Virus record (IMG/VR): IMGVR_UViG_3300027754_000196
Coordinates: 1-40,472 of that record
Reading direction: 5' to 3' (one strand)
DNA from: a virus
DNA length: 40,472 bases
Below are positions 18,529 through 26,593 of this stretch, one piece after another (within the stretch, counting starts at the first letter, position 1; each line of letters starts with the position of its first letter). Made by a program: the position numbers and the translations under genes. The notes beneath the pieces are model-generated. The model ran no database searches, had not been told where the DNA came from, and worked only from the letters and a program-made list of their open reading frames with translations.

Positions 18529-19740
18529 TTAATAATTTTTTACAAGTCTAACAGATAAGCCATTTCCTATATAATCACTGTTACTGTAAAAAATACCAGA
18601 GTCATAGTTTAGGATACGGGCTGCACCAAGGTCTACACCGTCTTGTGTAGAACTCCACCAGCGACCTTGATTACCTATTTGGTAGAAACCTCCTACAAAG
18701 TTAACCCAACCACCTGGAAGTCCTGTAAAACATGAACTATTAGTAGCATCTGTGTTTGGAGCATTCCATAGCGTTGTTCCAACTTGTTTCATTTTACCTC
18801 CAGCAACACTTGCTCCACCTAACTCACCTTGAAGAGATGACCATTCAGGACTTGTTGGTACATGCCACCCTACAGGAGCTAGTCCTCTTGAATCATTTAC
18901 AGCATACCAATTGTACAATTTGCCATATATTGCCCCATTTGCTGGATCATTGTTATAATAACGCCATGCTCCTGTAGTCAATGCTTGCCATACGGCAGGA
19001 TCTGTTACTTGAGGAATTACCTCTCCATTTCTATAAGTAGATACGTTTAAATTTTGACAACTCCAAATTTGTGTACCAATTGACACTTCTCCAGCAACAC
19101 ATTGACAGTCTTCTATAAACCTAACAGACAACCCGTTTTTCTTAAGGTTGTAGTTTTTGTCTGCACCGCCACTGTTGTTGTTCAGGTAGCGGAGCCAAGC
19201 AAAGTTTGTATCTTTCTCCGTAGAACTCCACCAGTGACCGTAGTCACCAATGCCGATGCAATTTCCAATGCTGTTGCGGGCACCGCCTGGAAGACCTGTG
19301 AATAAAGATGTATTAGTTGCATCTGTATTAGGAGTATTCCAATGACATAATCCAACTTCTTTCATTTTTCCTCCAGCAATAGTTAAACCACCTAGATAAT
19401 TTGTTAAAACCGTCCATTCTTCATCTGTTGGAAGATGACAACTAACTGGAGCTAATCCACCATGCACTGTATCATTGATGGCATACCAGTTATAGAGTTT
19501 ACCATAAATCGGACCATTTGCTGGATCGTTGTTATACCAACACCATGCTCCTGTTGTAAGTGCAGCCCAAGTACTTGGATCTGTTACTTCAGGAATTGGC
19601 GTACCATCTCTATATGTTGTAACATTTGCGTTACATGTTTTCCACCGTTGCGTTCCTATTAAAACAGAAGTTTCTGTACAATTTGGACACAAATCTGAAA
19701 TAGTTGCTGTGCGATAAACGTTTTTCTTAAAATCTTTCAT
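18529..19740 (-). CDS. Tandem FISUMP-domain protein (adhesin-like fibre or tip)
   Basis: A 403-residue protein made of two copies of the Fibrobacter succinogenes major paralogous (FISUMP) domain at about 25-210 and 216-401. Both have IGTQ.W, T.YR.G..IP.VTDP, WY/YYNNDPANG, IYGKLYNWYA, AGGKMK.VG, NTDATN, FTGLPGG, WWSST and a closing GLSVR. No signal peptide is seen; residues 1-20 are a short lead with CPNC. It sits between two collagen-like fibre genes (6 nt after the upstream one, 20 nt before the next), so it probably decorates or forms a tip of the tail fibres. Part of the first copy is unusually GC-rich for this genome. Receptor or glycan binding is inferred; FISUMP function is not well established. 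Confidence 0.88.
   Translation of the reverse strand: MKDFKKNVYRTATISDLCPNCTETSVLIGTQRWKTCNANVTTYRDGTPIPEVTDPSTWAALTTGAWCWYNNDPANGPIYGKLYNWYAINDTVHGGLAPVSCHLPTDEEWTVLTNYLGGLTIAGGKMKEVGLCHWNTPNTDATNTSLFTGLPGGARNSIGNCIGIGDYGHWWSSTEKDTNFAWLRYLNNNSGGADKNYNLKKNGLSVRFIEDCQCVAGEVSIGTQIWSCQNLNVSTYRNGEVIPQVTDPAVWQALTTGAWRYYNNDPANGAIYGKLYNWYAVNDSRGLAPVGWHVPTSPEWSSLQGELGGASVAGGKMKQVGTTLWNAPNTDATNSSCFTGLPGGWVNFVGGFYQIGNQGRWWSSTQDGVDLGAARILNYDSGIFYSNSDYIGNGLSVRLVKNY
18540..19680 (-). repeat. Tandem duplication encoding two FISUMP domains
   Basis: The coding sequence holds a direct duplication of roughly 560 bases, seen most clearly as repeated protein blocks (NNDPANG, GKLYNWYA, AGGKMK, NTDATN, TGLPGG, WWSST). 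The copies have diverged in sequence and base composition, so the duplication is not recent or the copies have different sources. Boundaries are approximate. Confidence 0.75.
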
Positions 19741-19745
19741 ATATC

Positions 19746-21728
19746 TTATGCTTTGGTGTTACCTAATAAGTAATATGTAGAAGTAGCAAGTTTTCTTTCA
19801 ATAAAAGTTTGATATCCTTGACCTTTGCTTTTAAGTCCTATTGGATTTGATAACCCAGTACCTACAAAAGTTACATCTGCTGAACCTTCTTGTATAAAAC
19901 CTACACAAAAGTTTGCTTTTGTTATTGCTCCTAAAGTTATAGTAACAGGTGTTGCTCCATTGTTAATAAAAATTGTGTAATCATCATCAGCATTTGTTAA
20001 TGTATAATTAGTTGTTATTTCTTTTTGTAAAGTTACATCAACTAAATCACTTATTAATACTTTTGCATGTAAAGTTGTTGATGCATCATAAAACATTAAG
20101 TAATCACCAGAAGGATCTACTACCGCTTGTGATAAGTCATTAATAGTTCCCCAATCAGCCCTTCCATCATTCGCTTTAGCCATTAGTAATTTTGTATCAG
20201 CATCAGCTGCAGCAGCTACAATTCTCAAAGGATAATTGTACAAACCATTAAGTGCTTGAAATTCACCACCAAAATTTGTTGCTGTTGTTGATACAAAATC
20301 TGCAATACCTTGAGTACCAATGTTTAAAAGGGCATTATTAGAAGCATATCCTGATATACCAATATTTGAATTTACTGTACCAATTCCAGACGCTGTTCCT
20401 TTTACACCAACTGATGAAAATCCTGGTGTAGCATTTACAGCAGTTGTTCTAAACCAACCTGCTCCAATATGAGTACTACTTTCTACTTTGAAAAAATTAA
20501 ATGTTGAGAAAGCAGCAATACCTACTGTAACAGCATTACCATTATCTTTAATCAAACTGTCACCTAAATGCATTCCATCAGGTGTCCATTTTGCAACAGT
20601 ATTTAAAGTTCCTGAACCAAAGTCGTATAGTACACTTCCTGCATTATAAACAGTTGAGTTAGATAGTGTTATGATTAAATCACCAATACCATTTATAAGT
20701 GCCCCAGAAACATATGAACCATTACTCCCAGGTGTGCCAGCTAATCCATCTTTGCCCATCAAAAGATATGATGTAGCAAATTCCTTATATATAGCAGATA
20801 CACCATTTGTTGTAACTGGTACAACTGTAAACTTTATACCATGAATAGAAGGTTCTGCTAATTTTGCAGTAATTTTATAAATTCCAAAAATAGTTGGATC
20901 TGTTGTATCATATATTTGCAAGTAATCATTTATACCAGGTGTACTTACCCATGATAAAGCTTGACCAAGTGGAAACAATGTTGGAGAACCTTGTTGCATC
21001 GATGTGTCACTAATCTTTATTTGAGTTACTGCAGAAAGTGTTTGAGAATTTATTTCAAGTCTACCTCTTCCTAAAGTGCCAGATGTCAAAATACCATTTA
21101 CATAGTATAAACTGTTTGAACCAGCTCTTCCATCTATGCCATCTATACCATCAACTCCTGGAAGTCCTTGAGGACCAAGTACACTTCCTGCATCTATAAC
21201 GGTTGCATCTGTTTTAGTTATGATCAGATGTCCTGAACCATTTACTACAACACTTCCTATACCAATACCATTTGTACCATTTGTACCTGGATTTCCTCTA
21301 GGAATTGTAACATTTAAAAGTACATTTGTTAAAGTGCTACCAACTGCAAGAGCAACAAGAGCATTTGTACCTGGTGCACCATTGAAAGTATTAGCAATTG
21401 TAATACTTGGTGTTACACCATTTGTACCAGAAGGTCCTGTTGGACCTGTAGGTCCTGTAACACTTGGTCCTGGAGGTCCTGTGGGTCCTGTTGCTCCAGT
21501 AAATCCTCCAGCACATATTGCTGTTAATATTTTTGTTAAGATACTTGTAAGTATTTCACCTGTTGCAATTGTTATTGCTCCACAAGCAAAAGGTGCACCT
21601 TGATAAACAACACATGTTGTACCTATAAAATCTAAACATGGTGTTCCACCAGCACAGTTTACAGGTGTAATAACTGTTTGAGTAGGGGTGCAATCAGCAC
21701 AAGATCTACAATCAAAATTTGGATACAT
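19746..21728 (-). CDS. Collagen-like tail fibre protein, 660 aa
   Basis: A 660-residue fibre with a Cys-rich N-terminus (1-75: CRSCADC, CAGGTPCLDF, CVVYQGAPFACG, ICAGGF) closely parallel to the 888-aa fibre. Collagen-like Gly-X-Y runs follow (about 76-100, 145-155, 181-200, 322-333). One copy of the beta module present twice in the 888-aa protein lies at about 203-320. The middle (about 370-500) is beta-rich. The last 100 residues have a common phage tail-fibre C-terminal pattern: YTLTNADDDYTIFINNGATP, FIQEGSADVTFVG and a final YYLLGNTKA. It is 11 nt downstream of the FnIII-like fibre gene. Likely a trimeric, receptor-contacting fibre; this is inferred from composition. Confidence 0.88.
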   Translation of the reverse strand: MYPNFDCRSCADCTPTQTVITPVNCAGGTPCLDFIGTTCVVYQGAPFACGAITIATGEILTSILTKILTAICAGGFTGATGPTGPPGPSVTGPTGPTGPSGTNGVTPSITIANTFNGAPGTNALVALAVGSTLTNVLLNVTIPRGNPGTNGTNGIGIGSVVVNGSGHLIITKTDATVIDAGSVLGPQGLPGVDGIDGIDGRAGSNSLYYVNGILTSGTLGRGRLEINSQTLSAVTQIKISDTSMQQGSPTLFPLGQALSWVSTPGINDYLQIYDTTDPTIFGIYKITAKLAEPSIHGIKFTVVPVTTNGVSAIYKEFATSYLLMGKDGLAGTPGSNGSYVSGALINGIGDLIITLSNSTVYNAGSVLYDFGSGTLNTVAKWTPDGMHLGDSLIKDNGNAVTVGIAAFSTFNFFKVESSTHIGAGWFRTTAVNATPGFSSVGVKGTASGIGTVNSNIGISGYASNNALLNIGTQGIADFVSTTATNFGGEFQALNGLYNYPLRIVAAAADADTKLLMAKANDGRADWGTINDLSQAVVDPSGDYLMFYDASTTLHAKVLISDLVDVTLQKEITTNYTLTNADDDYTIFINNGATPVTITLGAITKANFCVGFIQEGSADVTFVGTGLSNPIGLKSKGQGYQTFIERKLATSTYYLLGNTKA

Positions 21729-21739
21729 ATATTAATGTT

Positions 21740-23365
21740 TTATAAGTAAGTAATTGGTCCATTTATCACATCACAATAAGATATGTTTTCTAATGCTATT
21801 CTTGCAATAGAATTTCCTCTTAGTATCGGTAAACAACTTCCTGTAGATGCACATACATGTGGAACTGATGATCCATATGTACCTGTCCAAGTATTTGCAC
21901 CAGGTGGTATTGTTATAGTTATGTATTCAAATACATCATTTGCAATATTACAATCAGTAACAGTAAGTTTTAAAGTAGCTGTAATTGCTATAGGTTTAGT
22001 ATTTGTAACAGTAGTACCTGCTGTATCAGTTAATGTTACAGCAATAGTTCTAGTAACTGTAGTAGCTGGTGAACCAAAACTTGCACAAGGTCCTGATGTA
22101 GTTATTGTGTTAACTGGATTTGATGATACAACTTTTAATTTAAAGTTGACAGGACAAGCATTTAATTTACCTACAACTTGAACTGTTTCAGATGTGCCAC
22201 AATCATATACAGATGCAATTTTTACTACATAGTTTTTTGTGTAGTCTAATGATACTGTGTTTAAAGAAGCAGATAATGTTCCAGGAGAAGTAAGAGTAGG
22301 TCCTGGGTATATACCACCTAATCCAGCAATTGCTGAACCAGTTGAAGAACCTGTTACAGGATCATAGTTATATACAGTTACTATAACACTTAAAGGTTTA
22401 TCAAATGCTGCTAAACCATGATGTGTCCAAGCTATTAAAGCAGTATTAGGAGAAATAGCCGTTATAGCTAATGTCTTTGAAGGAATAAGTACACAAGTTC
22501 CCTCATGACTTGCCAAATAATTAACAAATTTTGCTCTCATGTCACATATAGTCAACCAAGCATTTGTCAAGGATTGAGCCATTGTAGCAGGAGAACTTGA
22601 CCAATTGGTCAACTCATTCATTTGATCAACGTTATTAAACAATTGATCTAAACCACCTAAACCAAAACATTGAGATGCAACAGCAGTATTGATCTGTGTT
22701 GGACTTCCCAATAAAGATTTAAAGTTACAATAACTTGCTTCTAATGCTTCAAAGGCTGTGCCAATAGGTGTAGCAACACCAGGTGTTCCAGACACACATG
22801 AAGGACTAATTGTTATTGGTGTAGTTACTACAGTACCACCACCTCCAGATCCAGAACCAGCAAGTTCCAAAGCATCAACTCTTCCATCTAAAACATTTAT
22901 TTGAGATTGTAAACCAGTTACAGTAGTAGCCAGTTGACAAAAATCACCAGCAAGAATGGAAACAGCTTCATCTAATGGTGCAATGGTAATAAAATCACCA
23001 TCAATATCAGGATGCCATAAACAACTTGGTAAAGTAATGTTTGGTAATGTACCACTAGTACCACCTGTTATTGTTGATGTCTCACATGCTTTATAAATTA
23101 ATGCTTGAATTGTTTCTTGTAAATTATCAGGTGTTGTATTATCCCCTTCTTTTATACATGAAAAATTAATAGTTGACGCATCAATCTGTATTGCTGCAGC
23201 CATTAAACAAACTTTTTCAGCTAGTTTGTAAACTACATCTTGGATTGAATCACCCTTACACAAACTTATACAAGGTAAATCTGGACCTTCCCAGATTACA
23301 CATTGTGTAGACTGATATGTGCATGCAGTCTTTCCTAGTTTTAAACTATGATCTAATGGTTCCAT
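21740..23365 (-). CDS. Tail fibre/appendage protein with FnIII-like domain, 541 aa
   Basis: A 541-residue protein. The N-terminus (CTYQSTQCVIWEGPDLPC, then LCKGDSIQDVVYKLAEKVC) looks like a variant of the cysteine docking region of the two collagen-like fibres. Helical oligomerising segments (about 60-100 and 150-170) and a GSGSGGGG linker (about 168-176) follow. Residues about 300-405 resemble a fibronectin type III domain (SNTALIAW-like strand, VIVTVYNYDPVTG, YVVKIASVYDCGTSE). The C-terminal part (405-541) is Thr/Val-rich beta. It overlaps the preceding 75-aa gene (TAATG). Likely a short fibre or a connector for the longer fibres; the role is inferred. Confidence 0.8.
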   Translation of the reverse strand: MEPLDHSLKLGKTACTYQSTQCVIWEGPDLPCISLCKGDSIQDVVYKLAEKVCLMAAAIQIDASTINFSCIKEGDNTTPDNLQETIQALIYKACETSTITGGTSGTLPNITLPSCLWHPDIDGDFITIAPLDEAVSILAGDFCQLATTVTGLQSQINVLDGRVDALELAGSGSGGGGTVVTTPITISPSCVSGTPGVATPIGTAFEALEASYCNFKSLLGSPTQINTAVASQCFGLGGLDQLFNNVDQMNELTNWSSSPATMAQSLTNAWLTICDMRAKFVNYLASHEGTCVLIPSKTLAITAISPNTALIAWTHHGLAAFDKPLSVIVTVYNYDPVTGSSTGSAIAGLGGIYPGPTLTSPGTLSASLNTVSLDYTKNYVVKIASVYDCGTSETVQVVGKLNACPVNFKLKVVSSNPVNTITTSGPCASFGSPATTVTRTIAVTLTDTAGTTVTNTKPIAITATLKLTVTDCNIANDVFEYITITIPPGANTWTGTYGSSVPHVCASTGSCLPILRGNSIARIALENISYCDVINGPITYL

Positions 23366-23592
23366 TATAAAGTATTTATACGTTCTTCAATAACACAAAG
23401 TGGACAACAAGCAAGTTGTTCTTCAGGATTACAATCAACTAAACTATCTGTAACATTGTACAAATTTAGCAAATCATATGCAAGATCAACATCAACCTTG
23501 TTATTACAATTTTTCAAACCAAAACGTTGAGTTTGGTATTTGGCAAAAATTGCTTCAGCAAAAAGTTTATTAATTGTGGACTTTGTTGACAT
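23365..23592 (-). CDS. Small Cys-containing protein, 75 aa
   Basis: I chose the ATG at 23592, giving MSTKSTINKLFAEAIFAKYQ at the start. It lies 1 nt after the stop of the 49-aa zinc-ribbon gene. An upstream ATG at 23634 (89 aa) would overlap that gene by 41 nt. The protein is helical, with one Cys in the middle and a C-terminal ACCPLCVIEE cluster that could bind metal with the other cysteines. Its stop overlaps the fibre start (TAATG). Function unknown; perhaps a fibre assembly or minor virion protein because of its position. Confidence 0.65.
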   Translation of the reverse strand: MSTKSTINKLFAEAIFAKYQTQRFGLKNCNNKVDVDLAYDLLNLYNVTDSLVDCNPEEQLACCPLCVIEERINTL

Positions 23593-23593
23593 A

Positions 23594-23743
23594 TTAGTTG
23601 AGTTTATCTTTAGGCACGTGCTTAAGGTTTGCAATTTTTATCTCATAATCACTGATGCAATGTTGACAAACTTGAGCACCATCTGATGCAACACGTTTCT
23701 GACAACCGCATCCTAAGTTTCTTTGGCAATTTGGACAAAACAT
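23594..23743 (-). CDS. Tiny zinc-ribbon-like protein, 49 aa
   Basis: ATG at 23743 and TAA at 23596-23594 give a 49-residue protein with eight-residue-scale cysteine pairs: CPNC (3-6), CGC (12-14) and CQHC (26-29), followed by a basic helix ending in KHVPKDKLN. The pairs could hold one or two zinc ions. It fills the space between the 189-aa gene (26-nt gap) and the 75-aa gene (1-nt gap), giving an unbroken operon. That and the cysteine spacing are the evidence that it is real. Function unknown; a nucleic-acid or protein-binding ribbon is plausible. Confidence 0.65.
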   Translation of the reverse strand: MFCPNCQRNLGCGCQKRVASDGAQVCQHCISDYEIKIANLKHVPKDKLN

Positions 23744-23769
23744 AAATTGTTGGTTTTAAAGTGTTTGTA

Positions 23770-24339
23770 TTAATGGCATGTTAAACAACAACCATTTTGA
23801 TATTTATGTAATTGCTTTGCAGCAAAATCATACATTTCTTTTCCCTGTTTTGGAGAATGACAATACTCAGTTTTTGCCTTAGCACCATCAATCAGCATTT
23901 TGATATAACGCAAATCATTTAGTTTTTGTTTTACCTCTGCTGTTGGTTCACACTCTTCCAATCTTAACTTGCATAATTCTTTGTAGTATGCATTAGTTAA
24001 CTTAGTAGTTCTCAAGTGGTAGTATTCAACAAATGCTAAATTATTTGGTGATACACTATATCTTATGGTATAAATACCATCAGGTAATGTACTTGTTGCA
24101 CTAACTGCTAATCCTGGTACACATAATTGAGCAGGTGAAAGTCTTAAATCAAAGTTTGGTAAAAGACCTGTTGTTGGTGTATCAAAGTAATTTGGTTGTG
24201 CAAAACCAGGAACCCACACATCTAAACGTGGGCAATCTACACTAAGACCCAATGCATAAACTGATTGGTCTCTAATGTTTAATATGTTTTCACATGATGT
24301 TTCTATCACATCTAATGCTAATTCGTGTCTTGTTGCCAT
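23770..24339 (-). CDS. Conserved virion-type protein, 189 aa
   Basis: A 189-residue protein. The first 110 residues look beta-rich with a Pro/Phe-rich middle (VWVPGFAQPNYFDTP) and a clear strand pair around LPDGIYTIRYSVSP. The last 80 are helical and charged, ending in NGCCLTCH, a possible metal-binding tail. It resembles conserved proteins I recall encoded just before the fibre genes of crAss-like phages. It starts a new group after the terminator at 24395-24422. It may connect fibres to the tail, from context only. Confidence 0.65.
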   Translation of the reverse strand: MATRHELALDVIETSCENILNIRDQSVYALGLSVDCPRLDVWVPGFAQPNYFDTPTTGLLPNFDLRLSPAQLCVPGLAVSATSTLPDGIYTIRYSVSPNNLAFVEYYHLRTTKLTNAYYKELCKLRLEECEPTAEVKQKLNDLRYIKMLIDGAKAKTEYCHSPKQGKEMYDFAAKQLHKYQNGCCLTCH

Positions 24340-24394
24340 AAGTCAAATAAGTAAGTTCTACAATAAGAATTTAGTAATAAAAACTCACATAAAC

Positions 24395-24422
24395 AAAAAA
24401 AGGGAGAACTAATGCTCTCCCT
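24395..24422 (-). terminator. Strong intrinsic terminator after the 545-aa gene
   Basis: Minus-strand AGGGAGA (24422-24416) and TCTCCCT (24407-24401) form a 7-bp stem with an 8-nt loop, followed directly by seven T residues. It lies about 20 nt past the stop of the 545-aa gene. This is the clearest terminator in the window. Confidence 0.85.
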
Positions 24423-24442
24423 AATTTTTATAGTGTGTTAGA

Positions 24443-26080
24443 TTATGCTAAAATTTCTAACTGAACGTTGTTACCAGAACTTAATAACAATGTGTTCAAG
24501 TATGCTTCAAAGACTGTGTCTTCAGCTTTAGCTACAACTTTGATCAAGTATTGATCGTTGTCCATCATTCCACTTGGGTTAGATTTACGTGGTACACTAT
24601 GTAAGATATGGTATACAACAAATTTAGCACCTTTTTCAAGTTCTGCTAAAGATGTATCACCTAAAACCTCACGTAAACGTACATCTTCTTTCCAGTCTTC
24701 TTGCATGTAACGTTTAGCTAAGATTAACTCTCTAACTAAAGGCTCACGGAATCCTTTACCTTGGAATGTTTGTTGTGTTTCAGAAACAGCAAAACAAGAT
24801 GCACTACAAGCTAATCCAGAATCATCAACAATAGATGCATAGATTTGAATTGGTTGTAATTCAACGTGATCTCTTGGAGAGAAAGAACAATCTAAGAATT
24901 CAGTTTGAGTATATGCTCCAATTAACTCTAAGTAAGAAACAACGTTTGCAATAGCTGCACCAGTAACAGGAACGTATCCAGTAATAAGAGCACCAGTTGA
25001 ATCGTAGTAATCACTGATAATGTTTTCATTGAAAACAGGAGTGATTGAAGTTGTAGTGATATTTGCAGTAGCAGTTGCACTAGCTTCCCATGGAAGGTGA
25101 GCAGCAACTAAAGCAACAGCACCAGCACCTGTAGCAGCAACATAAGTTGAAGCAACAAAAAGTGTAAGAGCAGTAGCAGAAGCAATAGTTTGAGAACCAG
25201 TTGCACTGTATTTATCAACTCTAAATGTAGAACCTGTACCACCGTTACCAGTTAACAATTCAACAATTTTAGTTCCTGCAGCAACATTTGTTCCAGTAAG
25301 TACTTGACCTACAGAGAATACAGTATTAGTTGCAGTACCAACTGTGAAAGTAAATCCAGTAATGTTAGATGCAGTTGCAGATGAAGCAGTTGAAGGAGTA
25401 AAAGTTACTCTTTGACCAGCTTTGATACCTGTTCTGTCAGACATTGTTAAAGCAGCAGCAGCAGTAGCTGTAGCAGTTGCAACAGTAATTAATTTGTTCC
25501 AAACAATTGCTTTAACAAAATCTTTAACTAAAGGATAGTTATTGATTTGATCTTTCCATTGTAACAATACAATGTTAGCATCAACGTCAGGATTTCCAGT
25601 TGCACAACATCCAGTTGTAGCATCTAAAGTTCTGTACAAGTTGTGAGTTAAGAAACGTAATGCAGGAGAACCTTTTACGTCTAAACGCAATCTGTATGTT
25701 GTGTTGCATTTTAATGCACATCCAGGATTGGCAACTTTGATAATGTTTTGTACTGGTAATGCAGGTAAAGTTTTGTAAAACTTACTTACATACTTAGGAT
25801 TAATACCTTTTGATTTTACTGTTTCTTGATATCCACCATGTAAAGATGAACCAAGTTTATCAGAAACTCTAAAAGAACCTTGTGCTAAATACACCATTGG
25901 CGTAGCAGCATAAGTTGGTGTAGTTGTAGTGTCTAACAACAAATTTGTTTTTGCATCTACAACTCCAATTTGACCAGCCGTCAAATCTAAAGTGTTTAAT
26001 GTACCATTACCTACACGGAATGGTGTTGAAGCTGCCGTAGCAACGAGCATCTTTTCAAATGCATGTGGAAAATAACTCAT
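24443..26080 (-). CDS. Structural protein with inserted Ala/Thr-rich beta domain, 545 aa
   Basis: A 545-residue protein starting MSYFPHAFEKMLVATAASTP. The conserved-looking core covers about 1-195 and 370-545, ending in GNNVQLEILA. Between them, about residues 198-345 are almost entirely Ala, Thr, Val, Ser and Gly (TATATAAAALTM...). This part includes a repeat-like beta unit (FTFTVGTATNTVFSVGQVLT, then GTNVAAGTKIVELLTG, then STFRVDKYSATGSQTIAS) typical of surface-exposed phage domains. The core could be a capsid auxiliary or tail/neck protein; I cannot assign the family. Its gene ends the capsid-neck transcription unit, just before a strong terminator. The insertion looks like an added decoration domain. 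Confidence 0.78.
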   Translation of the reverse strand: MSYFPHAFEKMLVATAASTPFRVGNGTLNTLDLTAGQIGVVDAKTNLLLDTTTTPTYAATPMVYLAQGSFRVSDKLGSSLHGGYQETVKSKGINPKYVSKFYKTLPALPVQNIIKVANPGCALKCNTTYRLRLDVKGSPALRFLTHNLYRTLDATTGCCATGNPDVDANIVLLQWKDQINNYPLVKDFVKAIVWNKLITVATATATAAAALTMSDRTGIKAGQRVTFTPSTASSATASNITGFTFTVGTATNTVFSVGQVLTGTNVAAGTKIVELLTGNGGTGSTFRVDKYSATGSQTIASATALTLFVASTYVAATGAGAVALVAAHLPWEASATATANITTTSITPVFNENIISDYYDSTGALITGYVPVTGAAIANVVSYLELIGAYTQTEFLDCSFSPRDHVELQPIQIYASIVDDSGLACSASCFAVSETQQTFQGKGFREPLVRELILAKRYMQEDWKEDVRLREVLGDTSLAELEKGAKFVVYHILHSVPRKSNPSGMMDNDQYLIKVVAKAEDTVFEAYLNTLLLSSGNNVQLEILA

Positions 26081-26114
26081 AAGATAAAAGTTAAGGGTTA
26101 ATAATAAAAATTGT

Positions 26115-26591
26115 TTATTTCAAAAATAATAGTTTGTACTTGCCTGAGTTTAACGTGCTTTTTACTGTGTCTAAGTCATTGACTATCTCGCTGTAAGGCA
26201 TCTTTAACTGTAATTCACAGATTTCCATATCTAACTCTCTTAAATAAGATAACGCTTCCTCAACAGAATTCAAAACTTTTGGAGGAGTTTCTTCATAAAC
26301 CAATAGTTTTTCTGCTTTTCCTTGGAATCCTTCAGCTAAATCATCAGCATGTCCAGGTAAAGCGTCATATAATTCATTCAATGCTTTGTGTGCAGCAAAT
26401 GCACCTTGTCCAGAAACTCTCAAATGAAGTTTGTGAAATGAGGTAGCAGCATTCATTAAACATGACACTACTTCAGCAACACATTCTTCTAGTGGTTCAT
26501 CTCGTTCTTCACTTTCTTCTCTACTTACAGAACCTGCAGGTGAGAATGTTCTTCTTTTTAGTCTGTATTGACCACTGAAATCCATATCCAT
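26115..26591 (-). CDS. Dps/ferritin-like protein, 158 aa
   Basis: A 158-residue protein, the usual size for Dps. Residues 52-91 match the Dps/ferritin-like pattern: LHLRVSGQGAFAAHKAL, then DDLAEGFQG. H56, H68, D83 and E87 are spaced 12, 15 and 4, exactly as the ferroxidase residues of E. coli Dps (H51, H63, D78, E82). The rest is predicted helical, as expected for a four-helix bundle; the first 35 residues form a charged tail. In bacteria Dps oxidises and stores iron with peroxide and can coat DNA. Here the gene lies 2 nt after the 232-aa neck gene and before the 545-aa structural gene, so it is made with virion proteins. Whether it oligomerises or enters the virion is unknown. Confidence 0.8.
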   Translation of the reverse strand: MDMDFSGQYRLKRRTFSPAGSVSREESEERDEPLEECVAEVVSCLMNAATSFHKLHLRVSGQGAFAAHKALNELYDALPGHADDLAEGFQGKAEKLLVYEETPPKVLNSVEEALSYLRELDMEICELQLKMPYSEIVNDLDTVKSTLNSGKYKLLFLK

Positions 26592-26593
26592 AA

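Noticed and set aside
18529-19740. FISUMP domains as targets of a diversity-generating retroelement
   Set aside because: The C-terminal fold could be C-type-lectin-like, but no reverse transcriptase gene or template repeat is present in the window, and the two copies differ throughout rather than at adenine positions.
21220-22181. Plus-strand open frames of 127 and 132 codons over the fibre genes
   Set aside because: They are antisense to clearly coding minus-strand genes with collagen repeats and domain patterns. Their composition (Val, Pro and Ile-rich) is that expected from the reverse complement of Gly/Thr/Asn-rich coding sequence.
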